The position numbers were made by a program, and so were the translations under genes. The notes under the pieces were generated by a model, which worked only from the letters and a program-made list of their open reading frames with translations, ran no database searches and was not told the DNA's origin. A DNA stretch of 64,000 nt from a virus. Below, in pieces: positions 23,421 through 31,030 of this stretch; position 1 is the first letter of the stretch; each line of letters starts with the position of its first letter. The stretch spans positions 186,001 through 250,000 of IMG/VR virus record IMGVR_UViG_3300042922_000643; one strand, written 5' to 3'.

Positions 23421-23453
23421 TAGTACATATTATAATTCGAGGAGGAATTTATT

Positions 23454-23966
23454 ATGTCTAATCCAACTTCTGTTACTGCATTCGTATACAATCTGGGGAT
23501 TACAGCTAAAGATCCAATAACAGGGTACCAGGGAATCATCATTGGCCGCGCTCATCACTTATTCGGTTGCTCGCAATATGGCATTGCTTCTCGGGATCTC
23601 GATAGCAGTGGTCAAGTTCGCAAAACAGAATGGTTTGATGAAGCTCGCATTGAAGTCGTCGGCGACGGCACTCGCACTGTCGAAGAGGTTCAAGAAAATG
23701 AATTTGCTAAAATCTTTGGGATCTCTATCGGCAAAAAGGTACGCGATAAGGTAACAGGCATTGTCGGTATTACTACGTATGCCCTCGAATACCTTTACGG
23801 TTCCAACCAATATGCTGTTGATCCTGGTATTGATAAAGAAGGCAAGATCCAAGACAGTTATTCTTACGATGAAGGCCGCCTTGAAGTCATTGACGAGGGT
23901 GTTAAGCCTGCGGAAGTTACAGGCCCAAAACGCGGAGGAATTAATCGTGACGCTCCTAGATTTTAA
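23454..23966 (+). CDS. tandem SH3-like repeat protein, 170 aa
   Basis: Two internal repeats of about 60 residues. Each has KDP.TGYQGI or RDKVTGIVGI, a GCSQYGIA / GSNQYAVD centre, an S-G-(Q/K) turn and a WFDEAR(I)EV / YDEGRLEV end. Such DxxTGxxG...QY...FDExRLE units are common in phage accessory proteins and look like small beta barrels. ATG 23454 behind GAGGAGGAA. Function unknown. Confidence 0.8.
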   Translation: MSNPTSVTAFVYNLGITAKDPITGYQGIIIGRAHHLFGCSQYGIASRDLDSSGQVRKTEWFDEARIEVVGDGTRTVEEVQENEFAKIFGISIGKKVRDKVTGIVGITTYALEYLYGSNQYAVDPGIDKEGKIQDSYSYDEGRLEVIDEGVKPAEVTGPKRGGINRDAPRF

Positions 23967-24174
23967 AAGGGAGCCCGTTGTCAGAACCTTTCTAGTTGTA
24001 ACCCGCACCAAAAACGGAGTCACTGTTCGTCGTTATTTGGTTGGTGCAGAAAACGCTGCTGGGGCGAAGAATACCCTAAGAAAATATCTTACAGGGGTTA
24101 ATTATCCGATATCTGTACAACAGGAAGTAAAAAATAGATTTTTGGAGCTTGGGCAAATCAAACATTACGATTAA
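23947..24174 (+). CDS. hypothetical protein, 75 aa
   Basis: GTG start at 23947, 6-10 nt after CGCGGAGGAA inside the end of the previous gene (20-nt overlap). Beta-hairpin start (RTFLVVTRTKNGVTVRRYLV), then a helix AAGAKNTLRKYL. Ends before a terminator. No family recognised. Confidence 0.65.
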   Translation: MTLLDFKREPVVRTFLVVTRTKNGVTVRRYLVGAENAAGAKNTLRKYLTGVNYPISVQQEVKNRFLELGQIKHYD

Positions 24175-24184
24175 TAAATCCAAA

Positions 24185-24218
24185 GCCTCTTATCCTCTGT
24201 GGGTAGGAGGCTTTTTTT
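24185..24218 (+). terminator. Rho-independent terminator
   Basis: GCCTCTTATCC / GGGTAGGAGGC stem, TCTGT loop, then TTTTTTT. Confidence 0.9.
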
Positions 24219-24237
24219 ATGTGAAGGAGATGATCAT

Positions 24238-24435
24238 ATGTGGTATATTTATTTTCTGGCTTGTTTTACATCCGTTTATGTCGCTTACTGTGCTGGCAAA
24301 AAGAAGGGTCATGCTGAGAAAGAGCCTCGGATTCAATATTTGCTGGAATGTTATCTCAAGCAGAATGAATACTACGAAGATCAGCTTCGTCGTGCTAAGC
24401 GTGCTCTGCGGGAATGGCGTCTTAAAACTCAATAA
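24238..24435 (+). CDS. small membrane protein with basic coiled-coil tail, 65 aa
   Basis: Start at ATG 24238 behind GAAGGAGATGATC. One N-terminal membrane segment (MWYIYFLACFTSVYVAYCAG), then a charged helix (YEDQLRRAKRALREWRLKTQ). Function unknown. Confidence 0.68.
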   Translation: MWYIYFLACFTSVYVAYCAGKKKGHAEKEPRIQYLLECYLKQNEYYEDQLRRAKRALREWRLKTQ

Positions 24436-24456
24436 AATCCTGGGAGGTACATAAAT

Positions 24457-24924
24457 ATGGCTCTGATTATTCTTAAAGGCGATCTACTTAAAAGTGACTG
24501 TGATGTCATTGCTCATCAAGCAAACTGCTATAGTCGTATGGGCGCAGGCATTGCAAAACAAATTGTTCAGAAATGGCCTGTTGTTGCCGTTGAAGATCGC
24601 AATTTTCATATCACATCCCCCTCTAAGCGCCTTGGTCAGTTTTCCTACGCATTTGTCGAGCAGAATACTGTAATGGTCTGCAATTTGTACGGCCAGCTAA
24701 ATTACGGGACTGGAGCTGTTCAAACTAACTACGCCGCCTTAGAAAGCTCCATTCGCTTAATGATGGATTTTCTGAAACAAAGTCCCGTTTTCAAGAGTAA
24801 AAAGATAGGTTTCCCGTTTCGACTGGGATGTGGACTTGCGGGTGGCGACTGGGCCGTTGTTTCAAAGATCCTCAATCGTATTTCCGAAGAATATGACGTA
24901 GATCTCTACGCTTACAGTTTGTAA
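24457..24924 (+). CDS. macro-domain protein (ADP-ribose-phosphate/ADP-ribose hydrolase type), 155 aa
   Basis: ATG 24457 behind GGGAGGTAC. Macro-domain hallmarks: GDLLKSDCDVIAHQANCYSR followed by MGAGIAKQI (loop binding the distal ribose), and FPFRLGCGLAGGDW (phosphate-binding loop) as in Poa1/TARG1-like enzymes. Members remove ADP-ribose or hydrolyse ADP-ribose 1''-phosphate, a by-product of RNA repair. The neighbouring cyclic-phosphate receiver-like and Nudix genes fit ADP-ribose/RNA-end metabolism, perhaps countering ADP-ribosylating host defences. Cytoplasmic. Confidence 0.9.
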   Translation: MALIILKGDLLKSDCDVIAHQANCYSRMGAGIAKQIVQKWPVVAVEDRNFHITSPSKRLGQFSYAFVEQNTVMVCNLYGQLNYGTGAVQTNYAALESSIRLMMDFLKQSPVFKSKKIGFPFRLGCGLAGGDWAVVSKILNRISEEYDVDLYAYSL

Positions 24925-24950
24925 TAAAAAGTTAAGACGGCTTATGCTGT

Positions 24951-25033
24951 CTTAATATAATCTCTAAGGTAGGTTTGGTCACCTTGAGTATGCTTATGGG
25001 GATAAGCGTGCTTTCCTTGGGGATTATATTAAG
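24951..25033 (+). ncRNA. long-stem hairpin RNA candidate
   Basis: CTTAATATAATC-TCTAAGG pairs with CCTTGGG-GATTATATTAAG over 19 positions including G-U pairs. It encloses AGGT/ACCT and GCTTAT/ATAAGC hairpins. It sits between the macro gene and an SD, and resembles the closing-helix architecture of the other structured RNAs here, but lacks the UUAUACG junction. Confidence 0.55.
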
Positions 25034-25059
25034 CCTGTATATAAAGGAGGTTACATATT

Positions 25060-25500
25060 ATGAGATTAACTACTCAATGTGGAGATTCTATTCTTCTTAA
25101 AGTTGGCGACAATGTTGTGATCAAATGCACCAAAGCTGCTGATGATTATACTTCTATCAGAGTTACACTGAATAAAGAGTATGATGCAACTGTTGGTAGT
25201 TCCACTTATCTGAATTTAGTTGATGATAATGGGGTTCCTTTCACCGTTTCTGTTGATAGTCATTATACTCTCGGAGAATATTTCGTAGCACTTGATAGAA
25301 ATACGATTGCTACAATTAATCCTTCTCTAAAGAAAAGTCGGCTAAAAGAATTTGTCAGCGGAGGATTTTTTGTTGATTCCAATCTCGATGATCAAATCAA
25401 TAAATGGCTTGACGATCATCCGAATGTTGAACTCGGTAACATTCATTACGTAAGAAGTGGTGAAGTTTCCGCGGCCATGATTGTTTATAAGGAGGCATAG
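25060..25500 (+). CDS. hypothetical protein, 146 aa
   Basis: ATG 25060 behind AAAGGAGGT. N-terminal beta-barrel-like half (ILLKVGDNVVIKCTKAADDY; LNLVDDNGVPFTVSVDSHY) suggesting an SH3-like fold; C-terminal alpha/beta half. The stop overlaps the SD of the next gene. Function unknown. Confidence 0.75.
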   Translation: MRLTTQCGDSILLKVGDNVVIKCTKAADDYTSIRVTLNKEYDATVGSSTYLNLVDDNGVPFTVSVDSHYTLGEYFVALDRNTIATINPSLKKSRLKEFVSGGFFVDSNLDDQINKWLDDHPNVELGNIHYVRSGEVSAAMIVYKEA

Positions 25501-25501
25501 T

Positions 25502-25663
25502 ATGATACTCTATGCTTTGAGTTCAACTTTACAGTTAATGGCTGCAATTTTCTTTTTTCGACAAATATTATCTAACAAAGGCTTCCTTCGCTATATTGCT
25601 ATTATATTAACTACTGTAAATATCTTTTTACTCTTTACTAATCTTTATACGGCAATTGGTTAA
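25502..25663 (+). CDS. small membrane protein, 53 aa
   Basis: Start at ATG 25502 behind AAGGAGGCATAG. Two short hydrophobic helices (LQLMAAIFFFRQILS; YIAIILTTVNIFLLFTNLYT). Function unknown. Confidence 0.65.
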   Translation: MILYALSSTLQLMAAIFFFRQILSNKGFLRYIAIILTTVNIFLLFTNLYTAIG

Positions 25664-25674
25664 GGAGGTTCGTA

Positions 25675-25977
25675 ATGGCTGAAAAAAAGCCCAAGCTTAA
25701 TTTGTGCAATCAGGAATACAAAGGTATCCATATTAGGCTCATTGACCGCGGCTACTCTTCGGATGATAAGGCTAAACGGTATTTACTGATCGTTCCCGAT
25801 GGATTAAAGGCCCAGACGAATCAGAATGTCTGGATTCCAAACAAACACTTGGAAGAAGACGGAACCCTCAAGCCTGGTGAAAATATTGATTATGTGTTCC
25901 GTAAAGCACAGAATCAGTTGGAATACGCGGGTTATCTTGGCCCAATTATTGGAATTAAGCGTACAACAGAGGTCTAA
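25675..25977 (+). CDS. hypothetical protein, 100 aa
   Basis: ATG 25675 behind AAGGAGGTTCG. Alpha/beta protein (YKGIHIRLIDRGYSSDDKAK; YLLIVPDGLKAQTNQNVWIP). No domain recognised. Confidence 0.72.
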   Translation: MAEKKPKLNLCNQEYKGIHIRLIDRGYSSDDKAKRYLLIVPDGLKAQTNQNVWIPNKHLEEDGTLKPGENIDYVFRKAQNQLEYAGYLGPIIGIKRTTEV

Positions 25978-26012
25978 ATGCCATTATATTACATAAAGGA
26001 GATTGGATAACT

Positions 26013-27131
26013 ATGAAAGTTGTACAAACTGGCGATATTTTTAGAATATTTGGTGATGATCTGCAAACTTTTGATCAGCTACCCGCAGGCAATTACAAAG
26101 TCTGTTTTGATCCTAAGCAGGGGTTCTTTCTGATCAGTACTGACTCATTCAAAGTGAGTGAGAAACAGTACGGTCAACATCCTTTAAAAATTGCTAAAGT
26201 TGAAAAACTTTTCGACACTCTGGATCGTAGCGCAGGGATCATCCTCAGCGGGGATAAAGGTATGGGTAAGTCGATGTTTGCGCGTACTCTTTCAGCGACT
26301 TTTGCGGAAGATCGTGAGAATCGGAATATGCCAACTATCATTGTTAATTATGCATACCCTGGCATTGTTGATTTTCTTGAATCAATTAAGCAAGAATGCG
26401 TTGTTTTATTCGACGAATTTGAAAAGGTCTTCAACGGCGAAGAACAAAAAGAGTCACAGGATAGATTACTGGGTCTCTTTGATGGTATTTCTCAGACAAA
26501 ACGACTATATGTGATTACTGTCAATGAAATTCGACGGGTTAGTCAGTATATGCTGAATCGTCCTGGTCGGTTCCATTACCACTTGCAGTTTGGATTTCCT
26601 TCACATGAGGAGATCGCTGAGTATCTGACCGACAAACTCAATCCAGAGTATGTTAACCAAATCCCTCTTGTGCAGCGGTTTTCAAGCCGCGGCAATCTGA
26701 ACTATGATGCTCTACGAGCGATTGCTCATGAGTTAAATCAAGGATACTCTTTTAAAGAGACCATCGAAGACTTAAATGTTTCTTCTACGGAAAATGATTC
26801 TTCTATCTATTCTGTAGAGATTCACTACAGCAATGGTTTTGTAGGGTCAACACAGGTCAGTCTTAACCTGATGAGTCCACGATTTAGATTTGATCATGAG
26901 ACTCCTAATGGCGACTATCTTTCTATAAGCTTCTGCCCTCTTGATGTTGTCATTACTGATAAAACACTTTTTACTGTAGAAGCTGGCGAAGTTCAACTAT
27001 CTGTGGATTTTGACAACGGCAATGAAGAATATACTGATAAAAGCAAGATATTTGTTGAACGAATGGTTTTCAAGATTGATGATAAAAGAAGACCAAAATA
27101 TGGCAAAGAAATTGAGAACTATCTGGTTTAA
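26013..27131 (+). CDS. AAA+ ATPase, 372 aa
   Basis: ATG 26013 behind AAAGGAGATT. Residues 1-60 are an N-terminal adaptor; the ATPase has Walker A GDKGMGKS (residues 81-88), Walker B VVLFDEFEK (130-138), a sensor VITVNEI and an arginine-finger region LNRPGRFHYHLQF. Residues 250-372 form an extra beta-rich domain. Such AAA proteins remodel protein or nucleic-acid complexes. Its place between the macro and Nudix genes suggests participation in the same accessory operon; the substrate is unknown. Confidence 0.9.
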   Translation: MKVVQTGDIFRIFGDDLQTFDQLPAGNYKVCFDPKQGFFLISTDSFKVSEKQYGQHPLKIAKVEKLFDTLDRSAGIILSGDKGMGKSMFARTLSATFAEDRENRNMPTIIVNYAYPGIVDFLESIKQECVVLFDEFEKVFNGEEQKESQDRLLGLFDGISQTKRLYVITVNEIRRVSQYMLNRPGRFHYHLQFGFPSHEEIAEYLTDKLNPEYVNQIPLVQRFSSRGNLNYDALRAIAHELNQGYSFKETIEDLNVSSTENDSSIYSVEIHYSNGFVGSTQVSLNLMSPRFRFDHETPNGDYLSISFCPLDVVITDKTLFTVEAGEVQLSVDFDNGNEEYTDKSKIFVERMVFKIDDKRRPKYGKEIENYLV

Positions 27132-27145
27132 AAAACAGCTCTTAT

Positions 27146-27170
27146 GCCCGCCTTTGTGCGGGCTTTTTTT
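27146..27170 (+). terminator. Rho-independent terminator
   Basis: GCCCGC-CTTTGT-GCGGGC followed by TTTTTTT, just after the AAA gene. Confidence 0.92.
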
Positions 27171-27187
27171 ATGTAAAGGAGGCTTTC

Positions 27188-27466
27188 ATGATGGGAACTA
27201 AACGTGGAGTTATAATCCAATGTAGCAATCCAAGTTCATGGTATAAGTCTGCCATCGGTATGATTTTGGATGTTCAAGAAGGTTATCTTATTCGAAATTC
27301 TTATAGTGTTGTTGAGAATCAGCTTTCGGTAAGTCAATTTTCAATATTTAAAATCAGCGCAAGATTTAGACCTTCTGTTTGTTTAGTGCAAATCCAAGAT
27401 TTTTGTTTTGAAATCTCTAATGAAATGATGGTCGATAAATTACTCTCATCTGATGAGGAGGTATAA
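27188..27466 (+). CDS. SH3-like small barrel paralogue (divergent), 92 aa
   Basis: ATG 27188 behind AAAGGAGGC. Retains KRGVIIQCSNPSSWYKSAIG as in the 19519/21410 family and ends SNEMMVDKLLSSDEEV, but the W-G and FDP-Y elements are eroded. Overlaps the SD of the next gene. Confidence 0.72.
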   Translation: MMGTKRGVIIQCSNPSSWYKSAIGMILDVQEGYLIRNSYSVVENQLSVSQFSIFKISARFRPSVCLVQIQDFCFEISNEMMVDKLLSSDEEV

Positions 27467-27467
27467 T

Positions 27468-27779
27468 ATGCAAATCGGGAAATATGTAACCGTCACTGAC
27501 GACTTTAAGAGTATTAACGTGTATACTCATATCGTTCCTTTCGAAGAGATGGAAGAATTGATCGCTGTTCTAGAATCTATTCAATTTATCAAACATACAG
27601 ATCCTGCTGGTTTTGATTTGAATAATCTTTATTACACGGGTGATGAGATGTGGATTCAGCGAAAATCTTCTACGAATAGTGTTGAATATGTTCAGGTCTA
27701 TGACCGAGATCTTCCACAATCCACTTATGACGTTTGCCTGGATATAGGCGAGCATAAAATAATACCTATCTTTCATTAA
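27468..27779 (+). CDS. helix-plus-strand paralogue family, 103 aa
   Basis: Start at ATG 27468 behind GAGGAGGTAT. Family helix MEELIAVLESIQFIKHTDPA, then a beta region with MWIQRK and VQVYDRDL. Paralogue of 16246, 19814, 30598 products. Confidence 0.72.
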   Translation: MQIGKYVTVTDDFKSINVYTHIVPFEEMEELIAVLESIQFIKHTDPAGFDLNNLYYTGDEMWIQRKSSTNSVEYVQVYDRDLPQSTYDVCLDIGEHKIIPIFH

Positions 27780-27791
27780 GGAGGAATAAGT

Positions 27792-27866
27792 ATGCGTTTC
27801 TTTGAGATATTGATCGCTATTTTTGCTGTTATACTGGTAGGGCAAGGCGAAGAGGAGGCTTACTAA
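27792..27866 (+). CDS. tiny membrane peptide, 24 aa
   Basis: ATG 27792 behind AAGGAGGAATAAG. Hydrophobic FFEILIAIFAVILVGQG then GEEEAY; the stop overlaps the next ATG (TAATG). Small but with a full SD and coupling. Confidence 0.5.
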   Translation: MRFFEILIAIFAVILVGQGEEEAY

Positions 27867-28252
27867 TGGGAAGGGTATTACGTATTTTTCTGGATGACCT
27901 TCGGCCCGCTCCTGAGGGATGGGTCTTGGTTAAAACAGCCGAAGAATGTCTCAATTTATTAGCAAAAAATAAAGGTTTAGTCAGTTCACTGTCTTTGGAT
28001 CATGATCTTGGTGACCAGAGTGAAGATGAAAAGCATGGCTACTGGTTTGTGAAACAAATGGTTGACCGCGGCCTTTATGCTGATGTCATTAACCTTCACA
28101 CTTCCAACCCCGTGGGCCGCGAAAATATGCTGATGTATCTTTTAAATGCCATTGACTTTGAGGCCTTGCCTAATCATATCCGTGTTCTGAACTGCCCACC
28201 AGCAGGATATCTCGAAAACGTAGAGAATGGCTGGTACGATAAGGAGGAATAA
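27866..28252 (+). CDS. cyclic-phosphate processing receiver-like (cPhPPR) protein, 128 aa
   Basis: ATG 27866 overlaps the preceding stop. Matches the family of stand-alone receiver-fold proteins predicted to process cyclic phosphate ends of RNA: LRIFLDDLRPAPEGWVLVKT, LSLDHDLGDQSEDEKHGYW, INLHTSNPVGRENMLMYL. The DD, DHD and H-x-SNPxG residues are the conserved active-site set of that family. In other genomes it accompanies RNA ligases and kinase-phosphatases, and this window also has one (55630). Likely part of an RNA-repair set. Confidence 0.85.
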   Translation: MGRVLRIFLDDLRPAPEGWVLVKTAEECLNLLAKNKGLVSSLSLDHDLGDQSEDEKHGYWFVKQMVDRGLYADVINLHTSNPVGRENMLMYLLNAIDFEALPNHIRVLNCPPAGYLENVENGWYDKEE

Positions 28253-28253
28253 T

Positions 28254-28439
28254 ATGCCAGGAGTTGTTATACTCACTATTGTTGTTTTCTTCTTCTGTTG
28301 CGTCGCAATTTTTAATTTGTTTGATGAAAATATCAAAGAATTCAACAAGGGAGTTCTTAGTACTATTGTCGTCCCGATTTTTCTTTCTATTATTTTCTCT
28401 GCCGTTTGGCAGTGGTTCGATTGGATTGGAGGATGGTGA
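28254..28439 (+). CDS. small membrane protein, 61 aa
   Basis: Start at ATG 28254 behind AAGGAGGAAT. Two membrane helices (VVILTIVVFFFCCVAIFNLF; LSTIVVPIFLSIIFSAVWQW) with a short charged linker. Function unknown. Confidence 0.68.
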   Translation: MPGVVILTIVVFFFCCVAIFNLFDENIKEFNKGVLSTIVVPIFLSIIFSAVWQWFDWIGGW

Positions 28440-28478
28440 TTATTCGCCATCTTTACTACATATAAGGAGTTGTTTGCT

Positions 28479-29018
28479 ATGCCAAAAGTTGTTAAAGGAT
28501 CATTTGTCGCAATTGTAGCTAAAGATGCTCGTCCACTGTTTAAGGATCTTCGGTTGTCAGAAGAAATTCGGAATACAGAGATTCCCGTAGTCCTTATGAT
28601 TAATCGGGTAGACGGCAAGATTGGTTTTCCTGGCGGCACAATGGAAGAAGGAGAAACTCCGATTCAAACAGCACTGCGTGAAGTTGGCGAAGAAATCGGC
28701 ATCCTATGGGAACAAGATGACGCTGAGCTTGAGTATGTCGGTCAAACCACATATGAAGATGATCGTATTGATTTAAGTACGCATCTTTTTGTTCAGTTTG
28801 TTGATTATTCCGATCTCACATCTATCTGCGATGAGATTCGTCTCTGCGATCATTTTGGCTCTGAAATCAACGGATTTGTTGAACTCGGAATCTTCAATCA
28901 TCGTAAGGGTGGTTATTCTGAATTCTTGAAAAATAATTTCCCGCATACGGCTAAAGAACAACTAGAAATGCTGGTCGAAAAATACGGTCTTCTTGTCGAT
29001 CTAGTAAGTCCAGTGTAA
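28479..29018 (+). CDS. Nudix hydrolase, 179 aa
   Basis: ATG 28479 behind AAGGAG (TTG 28470 possible). Complete Nudix box from about residue 49: GFPGGTMEEGETPIQTALRE followed by VGEEIG, matching G-x5-E-x7-RE-x2-EE-x-G. Nudix enzymes cleave nucleoside diphosphates linked to a moiety such as ADP-ribose, NADH or capped RNA. Next to a macro domain and the cyclic-phosphate protein, an ADP-ribose or RNA-end role is most likely. Overall length fits the family. Confidence 0.92.
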   Translation: MPKVVKGSFVAIVAKDARPLFKDLRLSEEIRNTEIPVVLMINRVDGKIGFPGGTMEEGETPIQTALREVGEEIGILWEQDDAELEYVGQTTYEDDRIDLSTHLFVQFVDYSDLTSICDEIRLCDHFGSEINGFVELGIFNHRKGGYSEFLKNNFPHTAKEQLEMLVEKYGLLVDLVSPV

Positions 29019-29042
29019 AATCCTGTTAGGAGGAATCTTTTG

Positions 29043-29249
29043 ATGATTAACGGGTACGGTTTTCTTACAATCATTGTTGTGTGTATAACGATTATTGTGA
29101 TGTATGAACAATTACAAAGCCGTAAAAAGTGGGAAGCTTATTATAAGCGCCCTCTTCCTCCTGGCGTTAAGTGGCTTAGACCTAATGGTACTAGAGAATA
29201 CTCGACTCAAAACGAAGAGGCACGAATAAAGGAGGATGATGACGATTGA
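29043..29249 (+). CDS. single-pass membrane protein, 68 aa
   Basis: Start at ATG 29043 behind TAGGAGGAATC (TTG 29040 possible). One membrane segment (GFLTIIVVCITIIVMYEQLQ), then a basic and finally acidic tail (RIKEDDDD). Overlaps the next start. Confidence 0.66.
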   Translation: MINGYGFLTIIVVCITIIVMYEQLQSRKKWEAYYKRPLPPGVKWLRPNGTREYSTQNEEARIKEDDDD

Positions 29250-29662
29250 GTACAATTCATACCGCTGATGAGATTCAAGCATTATGCGATTATCTGCATG
29301 TAGGATTTGTGAACCATGATAATAAACAGGCTTTTTCCGATAGTGATAACATTATTATCGAAGATGAGACAGGAACTCCAGTCGCCGTCACCTTTCATGA
29401 ATTGGTAGAGGCCACAAAAGAGCCTATCGCTATTGATACAAAAGTCCGCCTGATCTTTAAAGACCATCAAGATGATAGTTGGCTTGTTGTACCTAGCGAT
29501 TTTGATAGTAGGGATACTCCCGAAGGATATCAAATTGCTCCAGGTTGGGGTATTGTTACAGGCTATGATCATGAAGACTCACGTTCGTATGGCGGTAAAA
29601 CCCCGATTGTCGTCGCTCGATTTATTTATGCAGGTTATGATCCTAAATATTGGAAAAGGTAA
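29246..29662 (+). CDS. stand-alone copy of the domain found in the 542-aa conjugation-module protein, 138 aa
   Basis: TTG start at 29246 behind AAAGGAGGATG. Its second half (VRLIFKDHQDDSWLVVPSDF, then PEGYQIAPGWGIVTGYDHED, SRSYGGKTPIVVARFIYAGY, DPKYWKR) aligns with residues about 263-342 of the protein at 45419 (VRLMNKVGEKDADWYAVPQF ... YLSFDMKYWEH). That ties this gene to the ubiquitin-like module. The fold looks beta-rich; no named family recognised. Confidence 0.75.
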   Translation: MSTIHTADEIQALCDYLHVGFVNHDNKQAFSDSDNIIIEDETGTPVAVTFHELVEATKEPIAIDTKVRLIFKDHQDDSWLVVPSDFDSRDTPEGYQIAPGWGIVTGYDHEDSRSYGGKTPIVVARFIYAGYDPKYWKR

Positions 29663-29668
29663 GTGCTG

Positions 29669-29702
29669 TCGCCACTCTATTGCAGGGTGTGCGATTTTTT
29701 TT
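29669..29702 (+). terminator. Rho-independent terminator
   Basis: TCGCCACTCT / AGGGTGTGCGA stem followed by TTTTTTT. Confidence 0.82.
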
Positions 29703-29753
29703 ATAGAAATTGTGTTCCGAAAAGTAATTGACCACTACAAGGAGGAATGAATC

Positions 29754-30227
29754 ATGTATTATAATATTCGTTATGGACTTTATGGTATGATCGTCAAGGG
29801 TTCCGACGTTGTTGAAGCCATTCATAATTTCGTTAAAGATCGTGGCAATTATGCGGAAGGTAAAGGCGTCCTCTCTGAACTTGTTCAACAAGGTAAAATC
29901 CTCTACAGACGGGAAAATGACGTTCGTAAATATGACTGGGATGCACAAAAAGAGATTTCTGTCCCGACATATCGTATTGCTGAAATCTCTGGATATACTG
30001 ATTCTTCTTCGTGGATTAATATGCCGCCAAAGGTTGAAGAAATCGGAAGTAATAATCAGTCTTATCATGAAGGACATATTGTCAGCAAGGAATCATTCAA
30101 TGTCATTCATGAGCAAACGCTTCGTGGCCGTATTGACCTAGCACTTGAACGCGGAGACAAAGAACTCTTTACTATATTAAGTAAGGAGCTTTGCGAGCTT
30201 ATGCAGCCTAAGGAGGGCGCGATATGA
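29754..30227 (+). CDS. IDEAL-motif protein, 157 aa
   Basis: ATG 29754 behind AAGGAGGAATG. N-terminal domain of about 115 residues (YGLYGMIVKGSDVVEAIHNF; PTYRIAEISGYTDSSSW) shared with the next gene. The C-terminal 35 residues, LRGRIDLALERGDKELFTIL plus SKELCEL, fit the IDEAL motif found at the C-termini of Bacillales proteins. IDEAL probably mediates protein contacts. Overlaps the next ATG. Confidence 0.75.
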   Translation: MYYNIRYGLYGMIVKGSDVVEAIHNFVKDRGNYAEGKGVLSELVQQGKILYRRENDVRKYDWDAQKEISVPTYRIAEISGYTDSSSWINMPPKVEEIGSNNQSYHEGHIVSKESFNVIHEQTLRGRIDLALERGDKELFTILSKELCELMQPKEGAI

Positions 30228-30586
30228 AATATAATAATTATAAAGTTCATTACGGAAGTGATAGCTGGGCTGTTCAGGCTGACTCTCATGATGAGGCAGT
30301 CTTACATATTGTAGAATCTAATCCTGTTTTGAATCACTTTTTTGAAAAGGGAAAGATTCTTTATCGTTTTGAAGATTTCGTTAATGCTCGCGTAGCCGTA
30401 TATACTTCTGGGAATAAAGAACCAGGATGGATGTTCTTGAAGAAGAAAGCCAAGTATACGGATTTGGATCGGACGATTCTGGAGGCTACACTCCGCGGAC
30501 AGATCAATCGTGCTCTCGACACAGGAGACAAAGTGAAATTTATGGAGCTTACAAAACAATTAAACGATCTGCTAATTCTGAATTAA
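30224..30586 (+). CDS. IDEAL-motif protein, 120 aa
   Basis: ATG 30224 overlaps the previous stop. A shorter paralogue of the upstream gene: YKVHYGSDSWAVQADSHDEA and FFEKGKILYR parallel its N-terminal domain, and LRGQINRALDTGDKVKFMEL plus TKQLNDL is the IDEAL-like end. Confidence 0.74.
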   Translation: MKYNNYKVHYGSDSWAVQADSHDEAVLHIVESNPVLNHFFEKGKILYRFEDFVNARVAVYTSGNKEPGWMFLKKKAKYTDLDRTILEATLRGQINRALDTGDKVKFMELTKQLNDLLILN

Positions 30587-30597
30587 GGAGGATATCT

Positions 30598-31014
30598 ATG
30601 GAACATATTCGCAAGATCATTAACGAAAAAAAGAAATTGGAATGGAACATGTCCTTTATTGATAAGGATACTGTACACATCTTTCAAGAACCTCTTCCTT
30701 TCCGCAACGAACCAGACTCTATTTTTGTTTATCCTGAAAATATTGATGAAATGATCTTTACTTTGATTGCAATGCGTAATATGAAACTCCACAATCTTCC
30801 TGGGCCTATTTATACAATGGAAGGTCGTTACCTCGTTTGTGTTGTCGAATCTACCACGCATGATGGAGAAACTGTTGTTGTCACTGTTTGCGACAAGAAC
30901 ACCCTTAATGCTCAGGTTGGGGAAATTCATGATATTCATGGACTGGAACTCTCGCGATTGCGTACCTTGCATACAGGTGAAGAATATTTTGTTTATCGTT
31001 CAAAACAGGAATAA
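30598..31014 (+). CDS. helix-plus-strand paralogue family, 138 aa
   Basis: Start at ATG 30598 behind AAGGAGGATATC. Family helix IDEMIFTLIAMRNMKLHNLP followed by a beta segment (YLVCVVESTTHDGETVVVTV). Paralogue of 16246, 19814 and 27468 products. Function unknown. Confidence 0.74.
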   Translation: MEHIRKIINEKKKLEWNMSFIDKDTVHIFQEPLPFRNEPDSIFVYPENIDEMIFTLIAMRNMKLHNLPGPIYTMEGRYLVCVVESTTHDGETVVVTVCDKNTLNAQVGEIHDIHGLELSRLRTLHTGEEYFVYRSKQE

Positions 31015-31030
31015 AGAAAGGGTGTTGTTC

